Shown: positions 22,501 through 36,046, numbered from the stretch's first letter. The stretch is DNA of 64,000 nucleotides from Magnaporthiopsis rhizophila (GCA_003049465.1 PYSS01000114.1:59778-123777), one strand, 5' to 3'. Notes: a model not told the origin generated them from the sequence alone. A program made the numbers and translations.

Positions 22501-25500
22501 TTCCCGGCCTGGATCAAGCCTGCGGACTCCGAGGTGCCGCCTTTGTTGGTGTACAAGTGGGCCCAGGGCATCAACAACCTCGACCAGGTCTGGGAAACTA
22601 AGGACGGCGAGTGCAATGTCATGATCGAGACTCAGCTGTCAAAGGTCTACGAGAAGATTGAGCTCACGCTCCTGAACTCCTTGCTGCGCCTGATCATGGA
22701 CCACAACCTGGCTGATTACATCACTGCGAAGAACAATGTCACCCTCACGTACAAAGACATGAACCACGTGAACAGCTACGGCATGATCCGCGGTTTGCAG
22801 TTTTCTGCATTCGTGTTTCAGTACTATGGTCTGATTCTGGATCTGCTGCTGCTGGGTCCGCAGAGGGCCAGCGAGATTGCGGGCCCGGCTCAGGCACCGA
22901 ACGACTTCCTGCAGTTCCGCGATAGGGAGACGGAGTCGAAGCATCCCATCCGGCTCTACACTCGGTACATTGATCGCATCTGGGTCTTCCTGAGGTTCAC
23001 CGCCGAGGAGTCCAGGGACCTGATCCAACGGTTCCTCACGGAGCAGCCCGACCCCAATTTCGAGAACGTGATTGGGTACAAGAGCAAGAAGTGCTGGCCC
23101 AGAGACTCTCGAATGAGACTCATGCGTCACGATGTCAACCTTGGCCGGGCCGTCTTCTGGGATCTGAAGAACCGACTTCCTCGGTCCGTCACAACCATCG
23201 AGTGGGAGGACACGTTTGCGAGTGTCTATAGCAGAGACAATCCCAACCTCCTCTATTCGATGTGCGGCTTCGAGGTCAGGATCCTGCCCAAGATCCGGAA
23301 CCAGAACGACGAGTTCCCCGTCAAGGAGAGTGTCTGGTCGCTAGTTGACAACACGACCAAGGAGAGAACCGCACACGCTTTCCTCCAGGTCACTGAGGAG
23401 GATATCCAGAAGTTCAACAACCGCATCCGGCAGATCCTCATGTCTTCGGGATCAACGACCTTCACCAAGATTGCCAACAAGTGGAACACTGCCCTAATTG
23501 CACTATTCACGTACTACCGGGAAGCAGCTGTGTCGACGGTCAACCTCCTGGATACGATTGTCAAGTGCGAGACCAAGATCCAGACACGCGTCAAGATCGG
23601 ACTGAACTCCAAGATGCCTTCGCGTTTCCCTCCAGCCGTCTTCTACACCCCAAAGGAGCTTGGTGGTCTGGGCATGATCTCGGGATCACACATTCTCATT
23701 CCCACCAGTGACAAGAGAATTAGCAAGCAGACGGACATGGGCGGCATCTCGCACTTCCGCGCCGGCATGAGCCACGACGAGGAGACCTTGATTCCCAATA
23801 TTTTCCGGTACATCACCAGCTGGGAGGCCGAGTTCATCGACTCGCAGCGTGTGTGGACCGAGTACTCCCAGAAGCGTCTCGAGGCAAACCAACAGAACCG
23901 GCGTCTCACGCTCGAGGATCTCGAGGACAGCTGGGACAAAGGTCTGCCTCGCATCAACACGCTCTTCCAAAAGGACAGAAGCACACTGAGCTTCGACAAG
24001 GGTTTCCGCGCCCGCTCCGAGTTCAAGATCTACCAGCTCATGAGGAACAATCCGTTCTGGTGGACAAGCCAGAGACACGATGGCAAGCTCTGGAACTTGA
24101 ATGCGTACCGAACTGACGTCATCCAGGCGCTCGGAGGTGTTGAGACCATCCTTGAGCACACACTGTTCAAGGCCACCGGTTTCGCATCCTGGGAAGGTGA
24201 GTACTATTTTGCCCCTTGTTTTACCGCCTTTATTTTGCGAACCTGCTATAATGGAAAGGAAATGAGCTAACTTTGCCCCTTTTTTACAGGTCTCTTTTGG
24301 GAGCGAGCTTCTGGATTCGAGGAGTCGATGAAGTTCAAGAAGCTGACGAACGCCCAGCGGTCTGGTCTCAACCAGATCCCCAATCGTCGCTTCACACTCT
24401 GGTGTATGTTTCCTCCTTTGCCCTTTTTTTTCCCCCGTAGCCTTTCTGTCATCCTCGTGCTAATAATAATTCTGCTACAGGGTCACCTACCATCAACCGA
24501 GCCAACGTCTACGTTGGTTTCCAAGTCCAGCTGGATCTTACTGGTATCTTCCTGCACGGAAAGATTCCCACCCTCAAGATCTCACTCATCCAGATCTTCC
24601 GAGCCCATCTGTGGCAGAAGATTCATGAGAGCGTCGTGGTATGTATCCGCTACTCGTGACCCGCCCATCATGTGCACGGCACCCGTCTACACCTACTGAC
24701 CTGTCCACCTCCTAGATGGATCTCTGCCAAGTATTCGACCAAGAGCTCGAGTCTCTGGGCATCGAGAGCGTGCAAAAAGAGACGATCCACCCCCGAAAGT
24801 CGTACAAGATGAACAGCTCTTGCGCCGACATCCAGCTTTTCGCGACTCACAAGTGGAACGTGACGCGTCCCTCGATGATGTTTGACACCAAGGACACGCT
24901 TGAGCCGACAACGACAAGCAAGTTCTGGATCGATGTCCAGCTTCGGTACGGCGACTACGACTCTCATGACATTGAACGCTACGTCAGAGCCAAGTACCTC
25001 GACTACACAACCGACAGCATGAGCTTGTACCCGTCAGCCACGGGCCTGATGATCGGCATCGACCTCGCCTACAACCTGTACAGCGCCTATGGCCAGTACT
25101 TCCCTGGTCTGAAGGTGCTGGTCCAGCAGGCGATGGCCAAGATCATGAAGGCGAACCCGGCTCTGTACGTGCTTCGCGAGCGCATCAGGAAGGGTCTGCA
25201 GCTGTACGCCTCGGAGAGCAACCAGGAGTTCCTCAACTCTCAGAACTACTCAGAGCTCTTCAGCAACCAGACTCAACTGTTCATCGACGATACCAACGTG
25301 TATCGTGTCACGATCCACAAGACATTCGAGGGTAACTTGACAACCAAGCCAATCAACGGCGCCATTTTCATCTTCAACCCCCGTACCGGCCAGCTGTTCC
25401 TCAAGATCATCCACACGAGCGTCTGGGCCGGACAGAAGCGTCTGGGGCAGCTGGCCAAGTGGAAGACGGCCGAAGAAGTTGCAGCGCTCATTAGGTCGTT

Positions 25501-26962
25501 ACCCGTGGAAGAGCAGCCCAAACAACTCATTGTCACGAGAAAGGGTCTACTGGATCCGCTCGAGGTCAACCTGCTCGACTTCCCCAACATCTCGATCCGC
25601 GCCTCGGAGCTGCAGCTACCGTTCCAGGCGGCCATGAAAGTAGAGAAGCTCGGAGATATGATTCTGCGGGCGACAGAGCCGCAGATGGTACTCTTCAACC
25701 TGTACGACGAATGGCTGAAGAGCATATCATCGTACACGGCCTTCTCTCGCCTGGTGCTGATTCTGCGCTCGCTACATGTGAACCAGGATAAAACCAAGCT
25801 TATTCTAAGGCCAGACAAGACGGTCATCACGCAGGACCACCATATCTGGCCGTCGTTCACTGACGAGGAGTGGATCAAGGTTGAGACCCAACTCCGCGAC
25901 CTGATCCTGAACGACTATGGGAAAAAGAACAACGTCAACGTGTCGAGTCTGACCAGCTCCGAAGTGCGAGACATCATCCTGGGTATGGAGATTTCGGCGC
26001 CTTCGATGCAGCGGCAGCAAGCGGCCGAGCTGGAGAAGCAGCAGCAGGAGCAGCAGCAACTCACAGCCGTCACGACCAAGACGCAGAATGTGCATGGTGA
26101 AGAGATCATCGTCGTGACAACGTCCCAGTTCGAACAGCAGACGTTTGCGTCGAGGACTGAGTGGCGCACCCGCGCCATTGCGACTTCCAACTTGCGCACG
26201 AGGTCGAACAACATCTACGTCTCATCGACGGACGGCAGTCTGGAGAACACGACGTACGTGATGCCCAACAACATTCTCAAGAAGTTCATCACGATCGCGG
26301 ACCTGCGGGTGCAGGTTGCCGGGTACCTGTACGGATCGTCGCCGCCGGACAACGACCAGGTCAAGGAGATCAAGTGCATCGTGCTCGTGCCGCAGATTGG
26401 CGGCCTCCGCAACGTGCAGCTCGCTCAGCAGCTCCCGCAGCACGAGAGCCTTCGGAGCCTGGAGTCTCTGGGGGTGATTCACACCATGTCTGGCAACGAG
26501 CTTCCGTACATGTCGGCCGTCGATGTGACCGAGCACGCCAAGCTTCGCGACTCGCACGCGTCGTGGAGGGAGGCGGGTCGGGAGACGTTGACTGTGACGG
26601 TCGCCTTCACGCCGGGCAGCGTCTCGCTGTCGGCATGGGCGCTGACTCCTCAGGGCTACAAGTGGGGAGTAGACAACAAAGACATCCAGAGCGACCAGCC
26701 GCAAGGATTCACAACCAGCATGGGAGAGAAGCGGAAGCTTCTCCTGAGTCCAAGGTACAAGGGTTTCTTCCTTGTCCCGGAGACTGGACTCTGGAATTAC
26801 AGCTTCATTGGGCCGGCATTCGACGGCGTTGTGAAGAAGCCGGTGCACGTCAAGCTTGACACGCCGGCGCCGTTCTACAGCGACACGCATCGGCCGCTGC
26901 ATTTCCAGAACTTTGCTCAGCTGGAGGACATTTGGGTGGACAGGAACGACAACTTTGCGTAA
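19558..26962 (+). CDS. PRP8: Pre-mRNA splicing factor PRP8, spliceosome catalytic core scaffold
   Basis: The U5 snRNP protein that cradles the spliceosome active site. Four exons: 19558-24196, 24290-24403, 24481-24638 and 24716-26962; the introns are 93, 77 and 77 nt and all sit in the 3' half. The protein has 2385 aa. The first 60 residues are a polyproline and glycine segment, which is common in Prp8. Large conserved blocks follow: the N-terminal domain (FMPHAVMKLLENMPMPWE), the reverse-transcriptase-like and linker regions, the U6-contacting region (NPFWWTSQRHDGKLW, about 1497), the RNase H-like domain (IFNPRTGQLFLKIIH, about 1810-2060) and the MPN/Jab1-like domain (about 2145-2385), which controls the helicase Brr2. 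The start is the ATG before AFPPPPPGWG. Many fungi carry an intein in PRP8; here the conserved blocks are continuous, so none is present. Confidence 0.98.
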
Positions 26963-27571
26963 AGAGGGTCTATTTTTTACGAGTATTTTCGAAGCTATAT
27001 CCGCTCAGCAGCACCCTTTTTTGTTTTCCGTCTCTCTATGCAAATCTCCCGGGTTGATTTTTTTTTCCCTCTACTCTTTTAATTATCTTCCTTTTTTGGA
27101 CTTAGTTTTTGAGCCTTGGGGACTTTTCAAAATTGGGTCATGCCGGCCGAGTAGAAATCCTAGATACAGACAACAGGGGGTTGAAAATCGGCCAAGACGG
27201 AACCCGGCAGCAGTGACGGGAACGCGAGCCTTGACGTTCAGATGGTTTGATCTGCCTTCCCGAACTCTTGAGTTGCCAATCTAGTTTGACGGATGTTGAC
27301 GATCTGTGGTGCCAAGAGAGAGGGGGATGTGTGCCATGAAGACGAGTGCAAGCATAAAGCCCGGAAACGGGGAATTTCGCGGGCCCGGCGGGATGAGCAG
27401 AAATGGGGCGTTCAGCAAATTGACATCCATGAACGGGCGCCCCTGGCTTTTCCCGGTAGGCTTGCGCATACCGAGGTACGGATGTCCCGAGGAAAGGGAC
27501 AGGATATATAAGGTGGCGCGTAATGAAATCGAGAGATGGATGTATACAAGTCCGTCGATAATCCATCCACA

Positions 27572-27591
27572 GGATACCTAGGTAGGTATCC
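27572..27591. repeat. Inverted repeat GGATACCT-N4-AGGTATCC
   Basis: Two perfect 8-bp arms (27572-27579 and 27584-27591) around AGGT. It is one of several TACCTA/TAGGTA palindromes scattered through the non-coding parts of the window. Confidence 0.8.
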
Positions 27592-28010
27592 ATCACCCAC
27601 CCACCCATGGCAGGAGACGGCCCGACAAACGGGATTGCCATATTTGCACCACGAAACAACAACTGGGGGCAGCGGCTATGAAGGCGCCGAGGCGGGCAGG
27701 TACTTGATGGATTGGATTTCCACAGGCAACCAACATGCATATACCTGCTGCCCTTGCCGGCCGGAGCCGAATGTTTCACAATGGGCAATGTGATTTTTGG
27801 GGGTATGGAAACGGCAGTGGTTGGTGGGTTGCATGATCTTTTGCAGAGATTGGCAAATCTGCGCACAGCTTGCATGCATAGGTAAGGTAAGGTACCTGCA
27901 GGAGGGATGGGGATGTGATGTGCGTGCATGCCCATGCATGCATGACAGGGCCCGGCAGAGGCGTCGTCGGAAAGGGGAAGGAAGTTGGGGAAGGGTGGGT
28001 AGGCGGAGCT

Positions 28011-28022
28011 GTACCTAGGTAC
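28011..28022. repeat. Palindrome GTACCTAGGTAC
   Basis: A perfect 12-bp palindrome of the same TACCTAGGTA family as sites at 31106-31115 and 52739-52750. Confidence 0.8.
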
Positions 28023-31000
28023 CCAGGTAGCAGGTTGCTGACCCAGTCGCGGCTGGAGGAAGGGATGAGATGAGATGAGATGTGAGTGAGAGAGAGAGAA
28101 TGCGTGTTAGCGAGCGACTGGGCAACAGCTCGGCCTCGCCGTTGGTCAGCTCGGTGCTTTTTCTAAGTGAAGAAGAAGGAATGCCGGCTAGGACAAAAAG
28201 AAAAGAAAACAAAAACAAAAAAGAAGTCCAGCTGCCTCGATGCGGTTAAAGGAGGATTGCGTGATACCAATATTGATGACAAAAAGACTTCACCCCTCCA
28301 GAACGGGGAATGTCTCCCGCTGTTTGTTGGTGATTATCAATTCATGACATGCATGGTTCCCGCTCATTCAACGGCCACGACCACGGCCGGACAAACATGG
28401 ATGGGGAAAAAGGCCGCGCGGTGAATAACCTGGACGACGGTAGAGATTACATGTGTCAATGCATTAATGCGCGCGGACAACAAACTCGACGTTCGACGAA
28501 CGAGATTTTTCGAGTTGGTAGGACCCAGGCGGAGGCTGAAGTGGGGGCCACGACGCCGCACAGGCTGCCAGCTGAGCACTCAGCTGGGTCGGCTCCCCTG
28601 GCCCGGGCTGGGAAGTTAGGCGAAGGAAGCGAGAGGGATTTTTTTTTCCCTTAGGTTAGGGTAGGTTCCGTCTTCCTTGTCGACCCTCGGACAGCGGGGT
28701 GTGATGTTGTATGGTGTCAAAAAAATGTCGGCCGGGCCAGCCTTTCTTCGGCCACATCGTGACGGTGCCGAGGCTCGACGATGGGATGATGTGCGGGCTG
28801 GCCCACTAGTGGCATTGCTAAGTCGTCCTTGTTTCTTTTCTGCTGTGGATGGATATACGGGAGGGATCATAATGCAGCAACAGGCACCTCCCCGAGAGAG
28901 TCTAGTGCGCCGGCTGCCATCGACATGCAATGGAGAAAGGGCATCTCGGTTCCCAGGTTTCTTCCGTCTGGGCTTTGCTTGGTAAAATCAAATCATCATC
29001 ATCAACGGTCGCTCGCACACGCCCCTCTCGTCGGGTCGTCTGCCGGGACCCGAAATGCGGCTCGTCGCATGATGATGGAGATGGAGGTGGCTGAGGATAT
29101 GCGGCGGAAATACAAAGAGTGCGGCGGGTTTGGGTTGGAGCTGGGCCATCAGCAACGATGTTCCCTTCATCTGGCCATTTCTTGCCAGGCACAAAAAAAA
29201 GCCCCTCGCAGGCGGGCTCTGACGACAGCGCCCGGTCCCAGTCCCACGGGACTGCTTTGCCCCATTTCCGACCCCAGGCTGCCCTTTCGGGGCTTTCTTG
29301 AAGGATTTCCAGGGGTAGGCGGACAGGGGATGGAGGGGAAGAGAGACAGACACACCGTGCCAGGAATAAAAACCAATCCTGCCGCCGGGGGTGGGGGCGG
29401 GAAGCGAGCGAGCGAGCGAGGGAAGGGAAAGCAGCAACGAAAGCGACGGGATGCGGTCGGCTCGTCGGCTAGAACGCTGTGGCAGATCCCGTGGCTAGGC
29501 GAGGAGGGAGGGCTCTGTGTGTGACGAGAACCGCGCCGTTAAGCAAGCAGAAAAACCCCTGGTCGACCATGCAAATGTGTGCGTTGTGAGTACAAGGCAT
29601 TAGGAATGCGTACATGGAAGACGGGTTTTTTTGTTCTTGTCTTGTTCCGAGGCGAGGCAAGGCGAGTGTGAGATCAGCCTCTCTCCAAAATGCCGTTCCG
29701 TTCGCCCTTGGCCTGCCTTCCCTGCCTTGGGTCGTTAGCCGCCAGTCGCCGTTCGGCCCGCATGCATTCAAATGCCAGCCCCGTCAGGTTTAGGGTCCGC
29801 GCCTCGCCTCATATGGAGCCAAGAAAAGAAAAATCCAGGTTGAGCGCGACTTTAGGGTGTGGCGATGGGCCATCTATCGAATGCAACGACGCTGGCGTTT
29901 GGTCAAACGAGAACGAAATAAAACACAAAAGCTGCCAAAACGGTCTCGGCAAGCTTGGGGAGGGTTCCATTAGAGATGCTCCTTTCGATATGCAGGGCGC
30001 GAGCCCTCCTGCAGGAAGGAGTCTGTCTGGACAAGACAAGGAGGTGGCGGGGACGGGGTTTTCTCGAAGCCTTCTGTGGTATTCGGAATGGATACGGTTG
30101 GGGGAGGGGGCGTGCGCGAGCATCGCATCTGTGCTATGTCGACAGACACCCAGTTTCAAGCCTCCTCACTCGTAGAAAGCCACATTGACGACCCGCATTG
30201 CAGCTACAACTTGGTATCTCGAGAGCTATTGACAAAGATCCTGCCCTCACTCCTGGAGGGCATTACGGTTCCATGTAGATTTCTCTTGGCTACCACCCGT
30301 GTGATTGCAACCAAATCCTCTTTCAGGGGCAAAACACTAGACAGATACCTGCTCCAATCGGAAGAAACGCTGTAATGAGGCAGAAAGGGCTTTTTTTTAT
30401 TTTCTTTTTTCTTTTTTACCCTTTTCCCTTTAGATTCGCTATGCCTACCTCATTCGGTATGACGCGCTGGCGGTTGTTGTTTCTTGGACTTGTTTTTAGG
30501 ACACACTGGGGCCATAATAGACGATTGGCTGTTCGTCGAATGGATCGAGTCTAGTACTGGTGTTGTCGACACACCCTTGACATGATGAAGACCCCCCGCC
30601 TAGGTTGATGGGGCTTGTCGGTTTGATCACTGGTAGTGGCTGTAGCAGGCCCGTGTCGGAAGCCTCGGCCGCCAGGGCCCCCCTGTGGGTCGCTCAAATT
30701 GGGGCAAGCACGTCCTTTGCCCGTAGTGCCCGTTAATCGCGCCACAGCCAAACGACCAGACCGGCATCCACTAAACCATTCCAAATAGCCAAACCCACCC
30801 GCGGCTCTTTTCGCCCTGTCATGGGAGATCGACCCCTCGTCGTCGATACCTGCCGGGTGTGGCTTACATAGCCTGTCCGCCCTGGGGCCCCTGCGATGCC
30901 ACTTTGGACGTTGGGGTGATGGCGATCTGGGGCGGTGCCTATCTTTTCCGTCGTTCGGTTTTTCTGTGCCCTGACCAGCAACAGCAACGGCCGCGCAGGG

Positions 31001-31110
31001 GATTCTTCCAAATACCTGACTACCCTGGTATCTTTCAGGTAAAAATACAGGGGCACCTCCGCTCGGGGCATATGTAAATATATCCCGACGTTGTACCGAC
31101 CCAAGTACCT

Positions 31111-31140
31111 AGGTAGGTAGGTAGGTAGGTAGGTAGGTAG
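31111..31140. repeat. (AGGT)n tetranucleotide microsatellite
   Basis: Thirty bases of uninterrupted AGGT units, overlapping on its left a TACCTAGGTA palindrome (31106-31115). This suggests the microsatellite grew out of the palindromic motif. Confidence 0.9.
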
Positions 31141-34100
31141 TATCCCCTCCGCACGCCCATACATACGTTATGCAAAAGTTCGCTAGCTATCAGCGAGAGA
31201 GTATCAAACGAGCCTCAAGCTGGGCGCCTATGGCCTGGACTCGCCTCAAAATTTCACCACTTCAGCATCCACCTGCTGTACATACCCTGGGCTCCGGTTC
31301 CTGATCCGGGGCTGCACCCCGCCCCCTTACCGGCAGACGCGTCCGTTCACCGCTGGGATGGCGGACATCGCCGTCATCAACAGACAGGAGACCCGACATC
31401 AGGCGGGACGCCATCTGACGAGGTGCCTTCCCGAACCAGAAGGTCCCTAGGTCGGATCTGGCAGCCGTTGGGATGTGGTGTGATGCATTTCGGATGGCAC
31501 CGCTACGATGGGTGCGGCGTCTTCACATGGCAACATCTCCATGGAACGCGAATCCAGTTTGAGCTGGCATTGTCACTTTCCCCTTCCTCGGGTCTGGAGC
31601 TTTGTTGCAGATCGGGACGCCGGGAGAAAAAGGAGACTGGAGACAGGTTGGGGGAGCTGATGGCACATACGCAACGTGACCCGACGTGACGTGACGTTCG
31701 TTGCTGGGCTAGCCCGGGTTTAGTCCGAGATTGGGTGGTTGTTTGGATCAGCCCGCCGTTCGCGCATTGTCCCCAGCATCGGCAGGAACCATCCGCTCTC
31801 AGCGCTTCATATCGACGGGCTTCCGCTTCGTATACGCTATAGAGCGGGCGCGAATTGGATTGGACCCGTCGTAATGTTTCCCTATGCACCAAAATCCCAC
31901 CCGCCTCTCCATCCAAGGGCCCTGACTGGTGCAGAGGAAAATTACACGACCACAGACAGAAGAAGACGCTCTTGCGAAATGAGGGTCTCGGGCCTTTTCT
32001 GACAGGGCTGCAGCGCAACCCGATTGGGCAAGCCACAGCGCTACCCCAGCTTCCTGCGCTGTGCGCCCAATGCTCCTGCCGCGTCGAAGCAATTTCCAGT
32101 CTTCTAGAAGGAAGTAAGGCAGGGGCGCTCCAAAGCGAGGGAAACGGCAGGCGCGCGGGACCCAGCCGAGAGCTTCGGTCGAGGCATAATTCATCATTTT
32201 ATTGCTAGGTCCCATGAAACCATTTCCGTCATGCGAATCCCTGAACCCTCATCCAACTCTGTTCATGCTCCAGCGAGCCCACTCCATCTGCCTCCGACCG
32301 TTCCCCATTAGCCAATCTGCCATCGAGAGGTGGCCCCCTTTCTGCTGCTGCTGCTGCCTCGCAGGCAATGTTGGGCTCGCCGGAGACAGGGGGGTTGTTG
32401 GGCCCATCGAATCTCCTCATCTGCCATTTTCCCCTTCGACCCAACGACGCTTCTCCTTGACCTCCACATTGTGGGCGCGTCTTTTGCCTGGTTGCGCCAC
32501 TTTTCTCCTTGACGCGCATCGCGCGAACCACAAGTCGGAGTCAAGCCCGTTGTGGATGGCAGAGGCAGGCGGCACGGCGGTGGCACGTATGCGTACACAG
32601 ACCAGCAAAGGCCTGCGACAGTCTTCTGCTGGGTCTGTGCTTACATGCTGGCCCCCGGCTGCAGAGTCGAGCCATGGAATCGCTGACAGCAGCCCTAGGT
32701 GGGCTCTGCCCTGGTGGTCGTTGGCACTTGCCAACTCAATCGTGTGCAGTCTGGTGGCTGACCAGTGACTTTCCAGCATTGATGGCGTCAGGGTCCCCCA
32801 GGTCCAGGCCCTAGCGGAATGCTAGCGTTGCCGGCAGATCAGTCCGACGCGACATGCGGGCAGTTTGGCGAGAGAGCTCGTTCCAAGCAACCTCCAAGCC
32901 AGAGCCTCATCTTTCTCCTTACTTACTTTGTGCATAGCAACCCGAGGTGGGCCAAGATCGTCGGGCTGTTTGGCCTTGCTGTTGCTGCGAGGCGACTCGG
33001 GTGCTTCTCTTCCCCAGTCGTTTCTGGCCTGTCATGCCTGGGCTCTCTTCCGACGCGTTCGTCGACCGAAGCCCGTGCTCACCCGGCTCGGTCAACACCG
33101 AACTCGGTGCTGCCCTGACGCCATCACCACTATAGGCGATATGATTTACCGTCTTCGTCAGGACACCCGATCGCCCGCCTTCCATCCTTCTTCGCCGATC
33201 TGCACCGGGGGTGGTGAACGCAATAGCTACTGGGCAGCCTGCACTCAAAGTAGACGAACCATTCGCGTCTTCTGCATCGCGCGCGTACCCGCCCGATCTC
33301 CGCGTACCGCTGATATAGCCCGCCCCGGTCAGATATACCCCCATGATGCCAGATGGCCCATGTCCACAGGTACCTCACCGACCTGCCCATGTCGGTACTT
33401 TCAAAGCTACCGAGCGGTACCTCCTCGAGTCGGTACTGCTCAACCGCCCACCTCCGTCCGTCTCCATCGCATCGACCCCTCGTCCAGCTGCCGGAAGTGA
33501 AGTCCGCAGGAGCCACAGTCAACACCACCACCACCCCCGGCACATGCGCCGCATTCACCCCAGCCAGCCATACATAGTTGCTGCTTCTTAACTGCTGACG
33601 CTAGGCGGTGTCTGGGGGGTAGTATGTGGCTGGGTAGAGGACATTTCCCCCTGCCCGCTCACTGCAGTAGCACTGACTGCTATGTATTTGCCCCATACCG
33701 TAACCTGTCCACCCCTCTGCCTCCCTGGCTTGCTGGAGCCAGTGGCCGGCCAGCGCAGCAACGCATGTAGGCAGGTTCCGAGTTGGACCACCACCTAACC
33801 AAAACCACTCCTCTTGAGGGTCATGGTGGTCCACCACCCCCATGGGCTCCATTTCTTATTTGGTTGTCTTCTCGGGCGGCTGTTTCAGCATAAAAATTCT
33901 CCATTCGGCCTTGATGTTTCCACGCGTTTTCCACTCCTGGCTCTTTGCTGGCCCTCTTCGGCGGCACCTAAATTGTTCTGGGTTCCAACACACCCTCCCC
34001 TTGTCAACCTCCCCTGCCCACTCAGTTACTCTAAACACTCCTCTCCCCACCCCTCTGCTCGTTGCGCACACCCGCCCCCTCCTCTGGTACGGGGACCAGG

Positions 34101-34815
34101 GTCTGCTCTTGTTTCTATTCCCGTTGGCAGAGGGCAGGCATAAGATTTTCAAATTATGCCACCGTCATAGCTGCCCACCCGCTCAGGAACAGGACTGAAC
34201 CTGTCTTCGCACACGGCGACTCGCATTGTACGCTTTAACTCTTTGGATGAAAGGAGAACGGAGCAAAGGTACACACCAGCTCTCACACCCCTCCCCCTTG
34301 TCTCTGACTTTTGCCCTCTTTACCAGGGACATCAGACGATATAATGCAACCCTTGCCTTCTTCTTCCTTGCCATAAGCCTCCCCTCCAGTCCCACGACTT
34401 CCCTTGTTCAAACCTAAGGAGCGCCTCACCGGCAGGAAAGCAAATAAGAAGAACGTCGCAGCAGAAAAAAGAAGAAGAAGAGAAAAACACCTCAGGCGAA
34501 AGGAGGATACCCATACCTTTGGGGTCGCATGCGGCACGAAGCCAAGCCAGCGAACGGACATCATCTATCGTCAGACATAGTAGGGGCCCTTTGTGATCCG
34601 ATGATGCTCTGTTAAAAGGGCCGACCCAGCTCGTCATCGACACTCGTTTTCTCTAACAGTCCCCTTGTTCCTGTAACGACGTCCCCAACCCAGAATCAAA
34701 CCAACAGCACCGAGAGAAACAAAACAAGGGATAGACAGCATATCCGCACGGCCGCGATCACAACACATGTACTTTCCCCCAGGTTGCGCCGCCGCCGCCG
34801 CAGCAGCAGCCTTAG

Positions 34816-35236
34816 AACGCCATCGCCGACTCCGCAGCAGGCAAACACCCGAGGGCCACATCGATCCCTCGCGGCCTGATAGGCCTCATCCAGCCAGCCC
34901 CAAGGCAGCCCTCCGGGGCTCAGCATTATCATTCTTTCCATCCAGAGTCCGGCGACCAGCCAGAGCGGCTCGCTCTGGCGGAACCCATGCGCCGGCACGC
35001 TGGCGGGCAACTACAGGGTACCGCAGGACTATAATGTCGAGTACTCACCACAGGAGCCGCATTCGGCCGAGCAGAGCCAGTCCACGCACACATACGATAC
35101 GCACCATCGAGGGTCCCTCGGGGCCCCCTCATCGCTGCATGACCCGCCGGACCACCATTCTCACCACCCTCACTCCCACCCGACTCATCATGGCCTGCCG
35201 CAGCACCACACGCCCACCCATCACCACCCGGTCCTG
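34816..35236 (+). other. Probable N-terminal coding part of the Myb-like gene, with an unresolved frame break
   Basis: The main Myb frame is open upstream to 34883 (TAG at 34880-34882) and reads like protein directly before 35237 (PQDYNVEYSPQEPHSAEQ, then a His-rich run), but it has no ATG there. A second frame, open from 34816 to TAA at 35032, also reads like protein (YHSFHPESGDQPERL) and contains an ATG at 34987. The two frames meet at a G run at 35016-35018. Skipping one base there would join them smoothly (GGQLQ/VPQDYNVEY). No acceptable intron links them. The cause could be a real frameshift, an assembly error, or a missing upstream exon. Confidence 0.45.
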
Positions 35237-36046
35237 ATGGATCCGGGCCATCTTGGAGGCCACACGGCGCCCCGGCACCTGGGCCACCCCGGGCCGTCGC
35301 ACTATGGAGCCGGGCCATCCCCTCACTCGGTCGTTGCGCCGATGTATCCGTCCATGGTCCCCACGCCCACTAGCAGCACATCGGTCAAGCGTCGACGGCC
35401 CAGCGATCTCGATCTCGCGGTCCCTGGCATCCCCGACCTCGAGCACAGCGAGCTGGAGTCGATGCAGCAGTCCCAGTTAGGAGGCGGAGCATACGGGCAG
35501 GCTGGTGGAACCGTCTCGACGCACCACCACCATCGCATGCCCGACGCCGCTCCGCCGGCGAAGATGATGCGGCGCGATTCTCAAGGGGGTGGCGGAGGAG
35601 CGCCAAGCGTGGTTGGGCAGGCGGGCATGCCACCTCCGGCGCCGAGGCCGCGAGGACCGAAGCTCAAGTTCACGCCTGAAGACGACCAGCTCCTTATAGA
35701 CCTCAAGGAGAACAAGAGCCTCACCTGGAAGCAAATTGCAGATTTCTTCCCCGGGAGGTCTAGTGGTACGCTTCAGGTGCGGTACTGCACCAAGTTAAAG
35801 GCTAAAACGACGCAGTGGACAGACGAGACGGTAAGATGGGGAAAACAAAAATCTCCCATGTTTCTCTACTTTGCGATGCACTGGTACTGATATGATAACG
35901 AACGAATCTAGGACCAAAAGCTTCGGACGGCTCTGCAAGACTACGAGAGGGAGAAGTGGCGGATTGTGGCCAGCAAGGTGGGAACGGGATTCACGCCGAT
36001 AGCCTGCCAGGAGAGAGCAGCGCAACTACTTGGCACTCCCTTATAG
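35237..36046 (+). CDS. Myb/SANT-like DNA-binding protein (5' end incomplete)
   Basis: A putative nuclear transcription factor. Two exons (35237-35830 and 35912-36046) with an 81-nt intron, phase 0, give at least 242 aa from the first in-frame ATG. The C-terminal half has two Myb-like repeats: KFTPEDDQLLIDLKENKSLTWKQIADFFPGR-type spacing with W and F as core aromatics, then after the intron DQKLRTALQDYEREKWRIVASKVG ending in CQERAAQLL. The N-terminal part is disordered, rich in His, Pro, Gly and Ser, and contains a basic KRRRPSDLDL that could be a nuclear signal. The gene stands alone between long gene-poor stretches, which fits a heavily regulated factor. Coding sequence certainly extends further upstream than 35237 (see the preceding entry). 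Targets are unknown. Confidence 0.8.

Larger units (their letters stand above)
26963..34815. other. Long gene-poor region upstream of the Myb-like gene
   Basis: About 7.9 kb in which no protein family was recognised on either strand. It starts with the T-rich 3' flank of PRP8. Open frames exist but are short, overlap on opposite strands and lack conserved motifs. The region carries several TACCTAGGTA-like palindromes, a (AGGT)n microsatellite at 31111-31140, CGAG and GATGA short repeats near 28070 and 29405, and many pyrimidine runs. It may hold the promoter of the Myb-like regulator, a long leader or non-coding RNA, or genes too diverged to see by eye. Confidence 0.45.

Noticed and set aside
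19558..26962. Possible intein in PRP8, a common host of fungal inteins
   Set aside because: The conserved Prp8 blocks run on without a large insertion, no splicing-domain motifs are present, and total length (2385 aa) is normal.
27138..27935. 265-codon minus-strand open frame after PRP8
   Set aside because: No ordered domain, irregular composition, and it overlaps several equally long frames on the other strand.
30076..30375. Plus-strand open frame with a fairly protein-like C-terminal part
   Set aside because: No family recognised and no supporting splice structure; could be part of an untranslated leader. Left out for lack of evidence.
34767..35237. Plus-strand open frame overlapping the start of the Myb-like gene
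   Set aside because: Its translation is irregular and Thr/Arg/Pro-rich, while other frames over the same bases read as His-rich and acidic protein continuous with the Myb domain.
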